DNA of 64,000 bases. Origin: Dechloromonas aromatica (nom. nud.). GTDB lineage: Bacteria; Pseudomonadota; Gammaproteobacteria; Burkholderiales; Rhodocyclaceae. The notes beneath the pieces were generated by a model. It had not been told where the DNA came from. It did not search any database and saw only the letters and a program-made list of their open reading frames with translations. A program made the position numbers and the translations under genes. Positions within the stretch are counted from its first letter, which is position 1. Each line of letters starts with the position of its first letter. Of this stretch, positions 47,114 through 58,428 are shown piece by piece. Location of the stretch: assembly GCA_017848965.1 (NCBI GenBank), contig JAFIHA010000036.1:50408-114407 (forward strand), written 5' to 3'.

Positions 47114-47425
47114 ATGAGTGCGGAAATCAAGATTCGCGCACAACTTCAGGGCGACATCGCCCTCGTCCGCATCCTCATGCAGCACCCGATGGAAAGCGGA
47201 CAAGCTCGCGACGAAACGGGCAAGATGATTCCCGCGCACTTCATCCAGCACTTCACCGTCCAACTGAATGGACAACGCTTGGTCGATGGTCAGCTGAACA
47301 CTTCGATCGCCACCAACCCGTTGTTTACATTCAAGACCCGCAACCTCAAGGCAGGCGATCGCCTGGCAGTACGCTGGACCGACAACATGGGCAAGGAAAG
47401 GCGCGACGAAATCGACGTCAGTTGA
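47114..47425 (+). CDS. soxZ: Sulfur-carrier partner SoxZ
   Basis: A 103-residue immunoglobulin-like protein that forms the SoxYZ heterodimer in the periplasm. ALVRILMQHPMESGQARD and FIQHFTVQLNGQ are typical. It has no signal peptide and is expected to ride with SoxY through Tat. The ATG at 47114 is preferred to an in-frame GTG at 47102 within soxY. Confidence 0.9.
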   Translation: MSAEIKIRAQLQGDIALVRILMQHPMESGQARDETGKMIPAHFIQHFTVQLNGQRLVDGQLNTSIATNPLFTFKTRNLKAGDRLAVRWTDNMGKERRDEIDVS

Positions 47426-47439
47426 CGCGACAACGACAG

Positions 47440-47464
47440 AAAAAAACCGCCTGAAATCAGGCGG
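47440..47464 (-). terminator. Intrinsic terminator of cspA
   Basis: Stem CCGCCTG/CAGGCGG (47447-47453 with 47458-47464), 4-base loop, then seven U on the minus strand. It may also limit soxZ read-through. Confidence 0.85.
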
Positions 47465-47485
47465 CTGCTTCGTGATCGAGCCCGT

Positions 47486-47689
47486 TCAGGCGCGCTGGAT
47501 ATTGGAAGCCTGCTTGCCCTTCGGGCCCTGCACGACCTCGAAGGAAACCTTTTCGCCTTCCTTCAGGGTCTTGAAGCCATTCATGTTGATGGCGGAAAAA
47601 TGGGCGAAGAGGTCTTCGCTGCCATCATCCGGCGTAATGAAGCCGAAGCCCTTCGAATCATTGAACCACTTGACAGTACCGATTGCCAT
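47486..47689 (-). CDS. cspA: Cold-shock protein (CspA family)
   Basis: A 67-residue RNA chaperone with the two nucleic-acid-binding motifs KGFGFIT and [10 protein letters not shown] 47689 gives the standard N-terminus [14 protein letters not shown]; an upstream open frame is leader DNA. The predicted transcript has a leader of about 110 bases, as usual for cold-shock genes, and an intrinsic terminator. Confidence 0.96.
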   Translation of the reverse strand: MAIGTVKWFNDSKGFGFITPDDGSEDLFAHFSAINMNGFKTLKEGEKVSFEVVQGPKGKQASNIQRA

Positions 47690-47805
47690 GTCTGCTACAT
47701 CCCTACAAAAAGCCTGAAAATTTCCGGGTCTCCCCGTCTCCCTGTTTGAGCTCAACAACCTGGCACACGCGGCAGCCGTAAGACGGTTTGAATCCAAACA
47801 GCGAT

Positions 47806-47834
47806 TTTTTACGCCGTTTGAATTTTTCCGTCAA
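47806..47834 (-). promoter_or_regulatory. Candidate promoter of cspA and structured leader
   Basis: TTGACG (47834-47829), 17-base spacer, TAAAAA (47811-47806). The resulting leader runs to 47690. Around the start are a GTTTG/CAAAC inverted repeat (about 47786-47799) and a second copy of the GTTTGAAT core just upstream. Confidence 0.5.
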
Positions 47835-47959
47835 CAATTTTCCATGCGGCAGCGCAACAATCGAGCAGGCAGGAAAATTGCATGCAACGTCTTCGAAGAT
47901 GTCGTGATCTCGCGCCCCGGGAGGTTGCAGATTGGAGCGGACTGTATAGAATCGAGCGC

Positions 47960-48267
47960 ATGGCCACCAAAATTCAGGAAGGCGGTCAGCTTGCTGCACT
48001 GCGCAGCAAGCTGCAACCGCCACGGATGTACAAGGTAGTGTTGCTGAACGACGACTACACGCCGATGGAGTTCGTCATTGAAGTTCTGCAGCGTTTTTTT
48101 TCGTTGGATACTGAACAAGCGACGCGAATCATGCTCAAAGTTCACAACGAAGGTCGTGGCACCTGCGGGGTATTTCCGCGGGACATCGCGGCCACCAAGG
48201 TTGATCAGGTGAGCAAGCATGCCCGCCTGCATCAACACCCGCTCGCCTGTATCATGGAGGAAAACTG

Positions 48268-48268
<1 letters not shown>
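47960..48268 (+). CDS. clpS: ATP-dependent Clp protease adaptor ClpS
   Basis: A 102-residue N-end-rule adaptor that delivers substrates to ClpAP. The binding-pocket motif is [18 protein letters not shown], with [16 protein letters not shown] downstream. ATG 47960 (MATKIQEGG) is preceded by TATAGA about 10 bases upstream, so a short leader is possible. The stop overlaps the clpA ATG (TGATG). Confidence 0.96.
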
Positions 48269-50526
<2,258 letters not shown>

Positions 50527-50544
50527 CGATTGCGTTCCCTCGTG

Positions 50545-50572
50545 AAAGCCGTGCAAGATTGCACGGCTTTTT
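50545..50572 (+). terminator. Intrinsic terminator after clpA
   Basis: An 11-bp perfect stem AAAGCCGTGCA/TGCACGGCTTT (50545-50555 with 50560-50570) with a 4-base loop, running into five T. Confidence 0.9.
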
Positions 50573-50591
50573 CTATTTCGGAGACCCCAAC

Positions 50592-51083
50592 ATGAGCTTC
50601 AAGACCCCCGACCTTTGCGACCAGTACGAGGCCGAGCTGGGCAAGACCGTCCGCGTCGTCGCCCCGATGTTCCAGCGCTACGGCGCGCGCGCAGCCTTTT
50701 GCGGCGAGATCGTCACGCTGAAGATTTTCGAGGACAACACGCTGGTGCGCGAGATCTTCAACGAGCCGGGCTCGGGCAAAGTGCTGGTCATCGACGGCGG
50801 CGGCTCGCTGCGTTGCGCGCTGGTCGGCGACCAACTGGCAATCCTCGCCCACAAGAACGGCTGGGAAGGCGTCGTCGTCTACGGTTGCATCCGCGACTCC
50901 GGCGACATCAACGGCATCGACATCGGCGTTCGCGCGCTCAACACGCACCCGCAAAAGACGGTCAAGAAGGGTATCGGCGACCGTAACCTGGCGCTGACCT
51001 TCGGCGGCGTCACCTTCCATCCGGGCGAATGGCTGTACGCCGACGAGGACGGCGTCCTGGTCGCCGCCCGGCCGCTGCTCTGA
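50592..51083 (+). CDS. rraA: RraA family protein (regulator of ribonuclease activity / HMG aldolase-like)
   Basis: A 163-residue trimeric RraA-fold protein: FKTPDLCDQYEAELG, IDGGGSLRCALVGDQLA, GWEGVVVYGCIRD. RraA in E. coli inhibits RNase E; many relatives are oxaloacetate decarboxylases or HMG aldolases, so the biochemical role is not fixed. ATG 50592 follows the clpA terminator by 19 bases. Its stop overlaps the start of the DUF922 gene. Confidence 0.9.
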   Translation: MSFKTPDLCDQYEAELGKTVRVVAPMFQRYGARAAFCGEIVTLKIFEDNTLVREIFNEPGSGKVLVIDGGGSLRCALVGDQLAILAHKNGWEGVVVYGCIRDSGDINGIDIGVRALNTHPQKTVKKGIGDRNLALTFGGVTFHPGEWLYADEDGVLVAARPLL

Positions 51084-51652
51084 AGCTCCGCCACCGACTC
51101 GCCGCCGGCCTGCTCGCGCTGGCCGCGCTGCCGGCCGCCGCCGAGTTCGAAGAAACCCTCGTCTTCAGGTACTACGACAGCACGCATCGACCGGGCATGA
51201 CCTTGCTCGCCGCCATCAATGCGGCAACGCCGATTCGTCAGGATGGCGCGGTTTTCCATGGCTACACGGCATGGCGCGCGAACTGGCATTACCGCTGGTG
51301 GAAAGAAGCCGACGGGCGCTGCCGCATCACCGGCAACCAGACCCGGCTGGCGGCGGAAATCACGCTGCCGCGCCTGAGCACCGCCGACCCGGCAATCCGG
51401 CAACGTTTCGACAGTTACCTGGCAGCGCTGAAAAACCACGAAATGGAACACGTCCGCATCGCCCGCGATTACGCGCAGCGGATCGACCACGGCATCCTCG
51501 GGCTGCCGACAATGCGTAGCTGCCAGCAACTGGAACGCACCGCCAATGATCTTGCCGAACGCCTGCTGCAGGAGGCAAAGGACGCCGAACGTGAGATGGA
51601 CCGTCGCACCCGACACGGCGCCAGCCAGGGAGCCAGCCTGCTCGAGCACTGA
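51080..51652 (+). CDS. DUF922 secreted Zn-peptidase-like protein
   Basis: About 190 residues. The frame gives a signal peptide, KLRHRLAAGLLALAALPAAA, only if translation starts at CTG 51080, which overlaps the rraA stop (CTGA); the only upstream ATG (51029) adds an arginine-rich segment inside rraA. HEMEHVRIARDYA is the DUF922 zinc-like HExxH-type motif, and two cysteines (GRCRITGN, RSCQQLER) could form a disulfide. Probably periplasmic. The function is unknown. Confidence 0.72.
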   Translation: MKLRHRLAAGLLALAALPAAAEFEETLVFRYYDSTHRPGMTLLAAINAATPIRQDGAVFHGYTAWRANWHYRWWKEADGRCRITGNQTRLAAEITLPRLSTADPAIRQRFDSYLAALKNHEMEHVRIARDYAQRIDHGILGLPTMRSCQQLERTANDLAERLLQEAKDAEREMDRRTRHGASQGASLLEH

Positions 51653-51676
51653 GCACAGGCCGGCCCGCGACCGGAA

Positions 51677-53473
51677 TCAGGTCTCGAGCAGCACCGCGCT
51701 GTCGCAACCGACCCGCACCCCACCCCAGTGACGGCCGCCGACCAGAATCGGCAGGTTGATTTCGGAGAGAATTTCCCCGGTATCGCGGGCATAGGTCTGA
51801 ACCAGCAGCGGCAAGGTGTTTTTCGCCCCGCGCTGGCCGGTCACGTCGTCCCAGATGCGACGGGTGCGGTTGCCGACCAGATCGTTCTGATAGTTACCGG
51901 TCAGCGGCTGCGAATACTTGCGATTGTGGATCGCCCCGTAACCGCGCGCATCGACGATCAGCGCGTAGACTCCGCCACGCAGGCTGCCCAATGCCTCCTC
52001 GAACAGCGGCTGCATCTGTTGTTCGAATACAGTGCAATAACTCACCAGATACTTCTGCGGATTGGTCTCCGGCTGCGGCCGGTAGTCCTGATCCCAGACA
52101 TTGACGCCGGACGCGGCCAACTGGGCAAGCTTATCCTGGACCCGGTCGCGGAACAGGCGTGCCTTGTCCACGTTGAAATCGAAGGCGCCACGCCCGATCT
52201 TGAAGCGCGACACCAGCTCCTGGACGCTCTCGGTCGCCTTGCTCAGCATCTGCGAGGTCTGTTCCGAATCCTTCATGCTGCCGACCACTTCGACCGACAG
52301 GTCATGCACTTGGCGGACCGAGTCATGAACCAGGGAATTGGTCGCCGACAACTCCTCCATCGCCGCCGCAATCTGCGTCAACTGGTCGCCGGTACGCTCG
52401 AAATTGCCGACCATCTGCTGGAAATCGCCGGACGAGCGTTCGACCACTTCGCGCGCCTGACGGATGTCGCCGTTGATCACCTCGTTCTCGCGCTGGGTAT
52501 CCCGAACCAGATCGATCATGCCGCCGATGTTGCTGGAAATTTCCTCGGTCGCCTTGTTCACGCGCTCCGCCAGCTTGCGCACCTCGTCGGCCACCACCGC
52601 GAACCCCCGCCCCATCTCGCCGGCCCGCGCCGCCTCGATCGCCGCGTTGAGCGCCAGCAGGTTGGTCTGGTCGGCAATCTCCTTGATCAGCCCGGCAATC
52701 TGCCGGATGCTGTCGGAACGCTCGGCAAGATGGCCGACGGTATTGTTGAAATTGTTGAGCTGATCGCTGACCCCCTGCACCTTGGCGACGATTTCCTGCA
52801 TTTCGGCCAGCGAATGGCGGGCGGTCGCCAGGTTGCTGTCGGTCGAATGCGAAATCAGATCGGCCGAACTCGACACCTCCTGGATTGCCTGCACCGCCTC
52901 GCTGCTCGCGCCGAACACCGAGTTGGCGATTTCACCCTGCTGGTTGGCGCGCTCGGCGGTAGACGCCACCGAGCGTTTCACCACCACCGCCTCGCGAGCA
53001 ATGTTGACGCTCATCTTGCGCACCTCGCTGATGATTTCGCGCATCTTGTCGGCGAAGCGGTTGTAAGCCTCGGCCAGCGTGCGCAATTCATCGTGCGTGA
53101 TGGTCGGCAGGTTGCGCGAGAAATCCCCCTCGCCGCGGGCGATCTCGTCGAAGATCTGGGCGATCATGCGGACCGGGCGCAGGATCAGGTAACGGATGTA
53201 GAGAATCTGCAGCAAATTCCAGCTCAAGGCGACAACCGTCAGCGTGATCATCAGGATCAGGCCGTGGTCGAGACTGTCGGCGATGCGCTGCATCGCTTCC
53301 GCCGAGGCCGCGGACGCCTTCAAGGTCTCGGCTACCGTCCGCTGCTGGTCGAAATAGATCGCCAGATAGCCAAGATCGATGAAAAAGAGCAGCAGGAAAC
53401 TCATCAACTTCTTGGTCAGAGAATTCCAGAAAGTGCGCTCGTTCCAGTCGTAGAGGCGTTTTAAAAATTCCAT
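51677..53473 (-). CDS. Methyl-accepting chemotaxis protein with C-terminal sensor domain
   Basis: 598 residues. Two membrane segments (about 23-43 and 73-93) enclose only about 30 periplasmic residues. A HAMP region follows, then the MCP signalling tip [20 protein letters not shown] near residues 265-285. After the signalling domain come about 160 residues with [20 protein letters not shown] and [16 protein letters not shown], similar to Cache/PAS-type ligand-binding modules found at the C-terminus of some chemoreceptors. The sensor would be cytoplasmic. ATG 53473 is preferred over TTG 53479. Confidence 0.88.
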   Translation of the reverse strand: MEFLKRLYDWNERTFWNSLTKKLMSFLLLFFIDLGYLAIYFDQQRTVAETLKASAASAEAMQRIADSLDHGLILMITLTVVALSWNLLQILYIRYLILRPVRMIAQIFDEIARGEGDFSRNLPTITHDELRTLAEAYNRFADKMREIISEVRKMSVNIAREAVVVKRSVASTAERANQQGEIANSVFGASSEAVQAIQEVSSSADLISHSTDSNLATARHSLAEMQEIVAKVQGVSDQLNNFNNTVGHLAERSDSIRQIAGLIKEIADQTNLLALNAAIEAARAGEMGRGFAVVADEVRKLAERVNKATEEISSNIGGMIDLVRDTQRENEVINGDIRQAREVVERSSGDFQQMVGNFERTGDQLTQIAAAMEELSATNSLVHDSVRQVHDLSVEVVGSMKDSEQTSQMLSKATESVQELVSRFKIGRGAFDFNVDKARLFRDRVQDKLAQLAASGVNVWDQDYRPQPETNPQKYLVSYCTVFEQQMQPLFEEALGSLRGGVYALIVDARGYGAIHNRKYSQPLTGNYQNDLVGNRTRRIWDDVTGQRGAKNTLPLLVQTYARDTGEILSEINLPILVGGRHWGGVRVGCDSAVLLET

Positions 53474-53501
53474 ATGCAACCAAATTTAGTAAATTTGACG
53501 A

Positions 53502-53530
53502 ATTCAACGCCTATTTCTCGTTGCAGTCAA
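53502..53530 (-). promoter_or_regulatory. Candidate promoter of the chemoreceptor gene
   Basis: TTGACT (53530-53525), 17-base spacer, TTGAAT (53507-53502), about 30 bases upstream of the MCP ATG. No FliA-type (sigma-28) promoter was recognised. Confidence 0.3.
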
Positions 53531-53666
53531 GCCACAATGTTGAGCCGCCTACGCGAACGACCCAGCCCCAATTTGCTGCAGCGCATTTCACCGGCGCGAA
53601 TGGCGTTTCGTATTGCAAAAAATACTCAACAATCCATTGTTTTTAAAACAAAATTTTTTATCTTAT

Positions 53667-53680
53667 GTCTTATATAAGAC
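53667..53680. promoter_or_regulatory. Perfect palindrome, candidate operator for aceA
   Basis: GTCTTATATAAGAC is its own reverse complement. It ends 2 bases before the -35 hexamer of the aceA promoter, inside the roughly 310-base, AT-rich gap between the chemoreceptor and aceA (53474-53783). Apart from the promoters, nothing else was seen in that gap. The regulator is unknown. Confidence 0.5.
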
Positions 53681-53682
53681 CA

Positions 53683-53711
53683 TTGCTGCCATGCACGAAT
53701 TTCTCTATACT
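53683..53711 (+). promoter_or_regulatory. Candidate promoter of aceA
   Basis: TTGCTG (53683-53688), 17-base spacer, TATACT (53706-53711). The transcript leader would be about 65 bases. Confidence 0.55.
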
Positions 53712-53783
53712 TCTTCCATCGCCCGACAGTTTCCGTCCCGGCGCAACAACCCGATTTCCCAACCCAACTACTGAGGAACAGAC

Positions 53784-55094
53784 ATGAGCACTCGCGAACA
53801 GCAAATCGCCGCCCTGGAAAAAGACTGGGCTGAAAACCCCCGTTGGAAGGGCGTCAAGCGCGGCTACTCCGCTGCTGACGTGGTCCGTCTGCGCGGCTCC
53901 CTGCCGATCGAATACACGCTCGCCAAGCGCGGCGCCGAAAACCTGTGGGCCAAGGTCAACGGCGGCGCCAAGAAGGGCTACGTCAATGCCTTCGGCGCCA
54001 TCACCGCCGGTCAGGCCATGCAACAGGCCAAGGCCGGCCTGGAAGCGGTCTATCTGTCCGGCTGGCAGGTTGCCGCCGACGGCAACACCTCGGAAACCAT
54101 GTACCCGGACCAGTCGCTATACGCCTACGACTCGGTGCCGACGATGGTTCGCCGCATCAACAACACCTTCAAGCGCGCTGACGAAATCCAGTGGTCGCGT
54201 GGCATCAACCCGGGTGACGAAGGCTTCATCGACTACTTCCTGCCGATCGTTGCCGACGCCGAAGCCGGCTTTGGTGGCGTGCTGAACGCCTTCGAATTGA
54301 TGAAGAACATGATTGCCTCCGGCGCCGCCGGGGTGCACTTCGAAGACCAGCTGGCTGCCGCCAAGAAGTGCGGCCACATGGGCGGCAAGGTGCTGGTGCC
54401 GACCCGCGAAGCCGTCGAGAAGCTGATCTCTGCCCGTTTCGCCGCCGACGTCATGGGCGTGTCGACGCTGATCCTGGCCCGTACCGATGCCGAAGCCGCC
54501 AACCTGCTGACCTCCGATTACGACGAAAACGACAAGCCCTTCCTGACCGGCGAACGCACCCAGGAAGGTTTCTACCGCGTCAAGAACGGCCTCGAGCAGT
54601 CGATCTCCCGCGGTGTTGCCTACGCGCCTTACGCCGACCTCGTCTGGTGCGAAACCGGCGTGCCTGACCTCGGCTTCGCCCGCGAATTCGCCCAAGCCGT
54701 TCAGGCCGCCTGCCCGGGCAAGCTGCTCGCCTACAACTGCTCGCCGTCCTTCAACTGGAAGAAGAACCTGGACGATGCGACCATCGCCAAGTTCCAGCAA
54801 GGCCTGGCCGATCTCGGCTACAAGTACCAGTTCATCACCCTGGCCGGCATCCACATCAACTGGTACAACACCTTCAAGTTCGCGCACGCCTACGCTCGCG
54901 GCGAAGGCATGAAGCACTACGTGGAGATGGTTCAGGAGCCGGAATTCGCCGCTCGCGAACAGGGCTACACCTTCGTTTCGCACCAGCAGGAAGTCGGCAC
55001 CGGTTACTTCGACGACGTCACCACCGTGATCCAGGGCGGCTCGTCCTCGGTCAAGGCGCTGACCGGCTCGACCGAAGAAGAACAGTTCCACTAA
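53784..55094 (+). CDS. aceA: Isocitrate lyase
   Basis: Cleaves isocitrate to glyoxylate and succinate, opening the glyoxylate bypass. 436 aa. The active-site loop KKCGH is at about residues 194-198 with catalytic Cys196, and HFEDQLAAAKKCGHMGGKV fits the family. GAGGAAC-type ribosome site CTGAGGAACAG precedes ATG 53784. Strong bias to common codons suggests high expression. Ends in an intrinsic terminator. The partner aceB lies at 62728. Confidence 0.97.
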   Translation: MSTREQQIAALEKDWAENPRWKGVKRGYSAADVVRLRGSLPIEYTLAKRGAENLWAKVNGGAKKGYVNAFGAITAGQAMQQAKAGLEAVYLSGWQVAADGNTSETMYPDQSLYAYDSVPTMVRRINNTFKRADEIQWSRGINPGDEGFIDYFLPIVADAEAGFGGVLNAFELMKNMIASGAAGVHFEDQLAAAKKCGHMGGKVLVPTREAVEKLISARFAADVMGVSTLILARTDAEAANLLTSDYDENDKPFLTGERTQEGFYRVKNGLEQSISRGVAYAPYADLVWCETGVPDLGFAREFAQAVQAACPGKLLAYNCSPSFNWKKNLDDATIAKFQQGLADLGYKYQFITLAGIHINWYNTFKFAHAYARGEGMKHYVEMVQEPEFAAREQGYTFVSHQQEVGTGYFDDVTTVIQGGSSSVKALTGSTEEEQFH

Positions 55095-55123
55095 GAAGCA
55101 CAGCCGCACCATCCCGCGGCGGC

Positions 55124-55159
55124 AAAGGCCGGCTCCCACAAGGGGCCGGCCTTTTTTTC
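55124..55159 (+). terminator. Intrinsic terminator after aceA
   Basis: A 10-bp stem AAAGGCCGGC/GCCGGCCTTT (55124-55133 with 55145-55154) followed by seven T. Confidence 0.9.
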
Positions 55160-55216
55160 GTTGGCCGCCGGGATGGCCGCTTGCTATGCTGTTCGCCGAC
55201 CATCCTTAACGGAAAC

Positions 55217-55690
55217 ATGAGAATGAAACTTCGCCATCTGGCCTTTCTGCTGCTGTTTTCCGCCACTGCCCAGGCCGAGGAAATCGGTTGCGTCACCACC
55301 GCCTGGAAGCTGATCGGCGCCAACCACAGGGTCTGCGTCTATGCCTTCGACGACCCGAAGATTCCCGGCGTCACCTGCCATGTCAGCCAGGCCAAGGCGG
55401 GCGGCATCAAGGGCAGCCTGGGGCTGGCCGAAGACCCGTCGCAATTCTCCATCGCCTGTCGCCAGGTCGGCCCGGTCGCCCTGCCCGCCGACCTGCCCGA
55501 AAGCGAAATCGTCTTCAGCGAGAACACCTCACTGCTCTTCAAGGAAACCGCCATCCATCGCAGCTACGACGCGAAGCGCAAGGTGCTCATCTACCTGGCG
55601 ATCAGCCGGCGCCTGATCGAGGGGGCGCCGGCCAACGCGATATCGACTGTGCCCGTGATGCCCTGGGGCAGCGTCGCGGAGCGGCATTGA
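55217..55690 (+). CDS. creA: CreA family periplasmic protein
   Basis: 157 residues with a signal peptide (HLAFLLLFSATAQA). The mature part begins EEIGCVTTAWKLIGANHRVCVYAFDDP, and CHVSQAKAGGIKGSLGLAEDPSQFSIAC is highly typical of CreA. Four cysteines may form disulfides. The start at ATG 55217 gives MRMKLRH; a second ATG is two codons on. The function of CreA is not established. Confidence 0.88.
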   Translation: MRMKLRHLAFLLLFSATAQAEEIGCVTTAWKLIGANHRVCVYAFDDPKIPGVTCHVSQAKAGGIKGSLGLAEDPSQFSIACRQVGPVALPADLPESEIVFSENTSLLFKETAIHRSYDAKRKVLIYLAISRRLIEGAPANAISTVPVMPWGSVAERH

Positions 55691-55770
55691 CGCAAGCTTG
55701 GGATTCCGGGCCGCATCGACTATGCTCCGGATCATCGCGTCGTAAAACCGCAACGCACTGAAGCAAACCC

Positions 55771-56907
55771 ATGACCCGTGTGAGAACAGCCGTATTCGAC
55801 CGCATCGCCGAGGTTCCGGCGGCGGCCTGGGATGCCCTCGGCGCCGGCCATTCGCTGGTCTATTCGCGCCGCTTCTGGGAAATCCTGGAACACTCCGGAA
55901 TCAACGACTTCCGCTACCGCTACATCCTGTTCTCCGATGCGGCCGACCAGCCGATCGGCATCGCCGGCTTCTACTCGATCACCACCGATCTGGCGATCTT
56001 CGCGCCGCCCGCCCTGCGCAAGCTGCTGACCCAGTTGCGTCGGCTGTTTCCGAATTTCCTCAAGTTCAGCATCCTCGAATGCGGCACGCCGGTCACCCCA
56101 AGCAGCGATCCCTTCGTGCTGGCGCCCGACGCACCTGGCGCCGCGGTCTGCAAGGCACTGGACGAGGTCTTGCAGGACATCGCCCGGCGCGACGGACAGC
56201 TGCTCATCGTCATGCGCGACTTCGAAGGGGCAGCCTGGACGCATCAAGCCGACCTCGAAACCCTCGGTTACCACTGGCTGGAGAGCATGCCCAACACCTA
56301 CGTCGAGGTCACCTGGCCGACGACGGAGGCGTATATCGCCGCCATGCGCAGCCATTATCGGCGCAAGCTCCTGCGCTACCTTGCCCAGGGCCGGGAACAG
56401 CAGTTCCGTTACGAGATTCGCGACGATTTCGCCGACCTTGCCGAGACCCTGCACCGGCAATGGCAGGTCGTCCATGAGCAGGCTGACGAATACCAGCGCG
56501 AAGTGCTGACCCCGGCGTTCTACCGGGAACTCTCGCAACGTCTCGCGGGAAAAGTGAAAGTCATGCTCTTCTACCGCCAGGACGCGCTGGTCGGTCATAT
56601 CCTGCTGATGCTCGACGGCGACCTTATGCGTTTCATGTTCTTCGGCCGCCAGCAGGCCGCCCACGACGGTCTATGGATCTATGGCGGCTACGCACTGATC
56701 GAGACGGCAATCCGGCTAGGCATTCCGCGCATCGAATTCGGCTTCACCACCTACGACCTGAAACAGGAACTGGGTGCCACCATCTCGCCGGTGCGCATGG
56801 CCCTACGCACCGCGCGCCGCATCCTCAACCCCTTCGTCGGCCCGGTCTTCCACCTCCTCAACCGGCCGCCTGAGGTCGCAGTCCGGCACGTCTTCCGCAA
56901 GCCCTGA
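55771..56907 (+). CDS. GNAT-like (FemAB/BioF2-type) acyltransferase
   Basis: A 378-residue protein. The C-terminal half has the GNAT-like pattern KVKVMLFYRQDALVGHILLMLDGDLMRFMFFG and LWIYGGYALIETAIRLGIPRIEFG, similar to the peptidoglycan/exopolysaccharide acetyltransferase-like (BioF2/FemAB) group. The N-terminal half (RRFWEILEHSG, HYRRKLLRYLAQ) is consistent with a two-domain FemAB fold. No membrane segment. It sits convergently beside the FAD oxidoreductase gene (6-base gap). The acyl donor and acceptor are unknown. Confidence 0.68.
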   Translation: MTRVRTAVFDRIAEVPAAAWDALGAGHSLVYSRRFWEILEHSGINDFRYRYILFSDAADQPIGIAGFYSITTDLAIFAPPALRKLLTQLRRLFPNFLKFSILECGTPVTPSSDPFVLAPDAPGAAVCKALDEVLQDIARRDGQLLIVMRDFEGAAWTHQADLETLGYHWLESMPNTYVEVTWPTTEAYIAAMRSHYRRKLLRYLAQGREQQFRYEIRDDFADLAETLHRQWQVVHEQADEYQREVLTPAFYRELSQRLAGKVKVMLFYRQDALVGHILLMLDGDLMRFMFFGRQQAAHDGLWIYGGYALIETAIRLGIPRIEFGFTTYDLKQELGATISPVRMALRTARRILNPFVGPVFHLLNRPPEVAVRHVFRKP

Positions 56908-56913
56908 CGCCGG

Positions 56914-58236
56914 TCAGCGCCTTTCCGTCAAGCGCCGGGCAATCAACTCGCTGACGTAAGCCGACGAACGGATCGCCGCCCCCGAATGCATGCCCGGCGG
57001 GAATGCGGCGGCACCGGCGTAATACACGTCGTCCTCCGGCGCGTGGTTTTCCGGCTGCGGAAAACCCGCTGGCGCAATGACCGGCGTCAGTACCGGGTCC
57101 ATCCCGTGCATCTCCCGGAACAGCGCCGGCGAAATCATCGTGCAAGCACGCAGATGAGCGCCGATGCCCGGCAACAGGCTTTCGATCCGTTCCAGAATGT
57201 AAGCCTGCGCGGCCGTCTGGATCGCGGCATCCTCGGTCAGCCCGCGCGGCAGATGGCAATAGACGCTGGCCGTATTGACCCCGTCCTGGACGCCAAGATC
57301 GCTGCAGAAGAAGTGGAAGCCGAATTCGGCCGGCATCCGGCCCGCGTAGATGTCGCCGAACCACTGGCGGATTCCCGGCGGATAGAACAAATGCGTATGG
57401 ATTCTGCGCGGCAGGCGGTAGGCCGGATCGATGTCCAGCCACAGCATCGACAGCGGCAGCCCGGATTCGCAAGTGGGTGGGAAATGGCCAGGCTTCAGCA
57501 GGGTCGACACCAGCAGATCGACGTCGTGGCCGCCCTGACTGGTATGAACCCGTTTCGTTCCCGCCATGGTTTCGACGCCCGTCACCTCGCAACCGAGAAT
57601 GACCTGGCCGCCGAGCGCCAGCAAGCGCTGGTGCAGGGCATCGGCCAGCGCCTGCGGACCGCCGACCGGCGTGATCGGGTTGGCGTAGCCGTAATGGAAA
57701 GTGAACTCGTCGAGGATCGAATCGACGCGGAAACGGTCCGGCGGCACCCCCATCAGGTAGGCCGGCAGCATCAGGATGTCGGCAAAGCGCCCGCCGACGC
57801 GCGCTTCGTCGATCAGTTGGTCAAGAAAACGGACCTTGTCGTAAGCGCGCCGCCGCGCCTTGCGCAAGCCCAGGACATAACGGGCGAACGACGGCAGGTG
57901 GCGGGCAAAATTCAGGATCGTCTGCGGGCCGGGCGGCATGCTGTAATGCTCGCCGGCGAAATGGACACGGGTCTTCTTGTGCTCGAAGGGCAAGGTGATG
58001 CCGAGCGCCTTCAGATCGCGCAGCAGACCATGGCCAAAATCGTTGCAGCCGACGACATAGCGCCGCCCCTTGAAAACGACGGTGCCACACAAGCCGCCGA
58101 CCCGGTCGAGACGCTCGAACACGGTCACCGCCAGACCAAGTTGGGCAAGGCGGATGGCCGTACTCAATCCGCCGACACCGGCTCCGATGACCGCCACCTC
58201 GGGACGCTGCGCAATTCCGGAATTCCGTTTCGTCAT
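56914..58236 (-). CDS. CrtI/carotenoid-isomerase-like FAD-dependent oxidoreductase
   Basis: 440 residues. The N-terminal dinucleotide-binding motif is VAVIGAGVGGLSTAIRLAQ followed by FERLDRVGG, as in phytoene desaturases and related amine oxidases. GGPQALADALHQRLLALGG is the conserved substrate-domain segment, and YYAGAAAFPPGMHSGAAI near the end is the second FAD-binding motif. No carotenoid genes are nearby, so the substrate is open. Start ATG 58236; the frame stays open far upstream but that part is a shadow of the FecR gene. Confidence 0.82.
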   Translation of the reverse strand: MTKRNSGIAQRPEVAVIGAGVGGLSTAIRLAQLGLAVTVFERLDRVGGLCGTVVFKGRRYVVGCNDFGHGLLRDLKALGITLPFEHKKTRVHFAGEHYSMPPGPQTILNFARHLPSFARYVLGLRKARRRAYDKVRFLDQLIDEARVGGRFADILMLPAYLMGVPPDRFRVDSILDEFTFHYGYANPITPVGGPQALADALHQRLLALGGQVILGCEVTGVETMAGTKRVHTSQGGHDVDLLVSTLLKPGHFPPTCESGLPLSMLWLDIDPAYRLPRRIHTHLFYPPGIRQWFGDIYAGRMPAEFGFHFFCSDLGVQDGVNTASVYCHLPRGLTEDAAIQTAAQAYILERIESLLPGIGAHLRACTMISPALFREMHGMDPVLTPVIAPAGFPQPENHAPEDDVYYAGAAAFPPGMHSGAAIRSSAYVSELIARRLTERR

Positions 58237-58428
58237 CAATCTGCACCTTTTGCCAAGCTGACAGCGACCATCTTCCTTTGCCGCGGCGATCCGCGCAAGG
58301 CCGACCGAGCGCCCTGGCCCGCAACGAATTCTTTTTGTTCTCGCCGAGCATTTGCGCCGCCGATTGGTTACGCTTGCCGAAGCAGCGCAGCATACACAGC
58401 CCACCCAAGCCAACGGAGAAGACCACCG

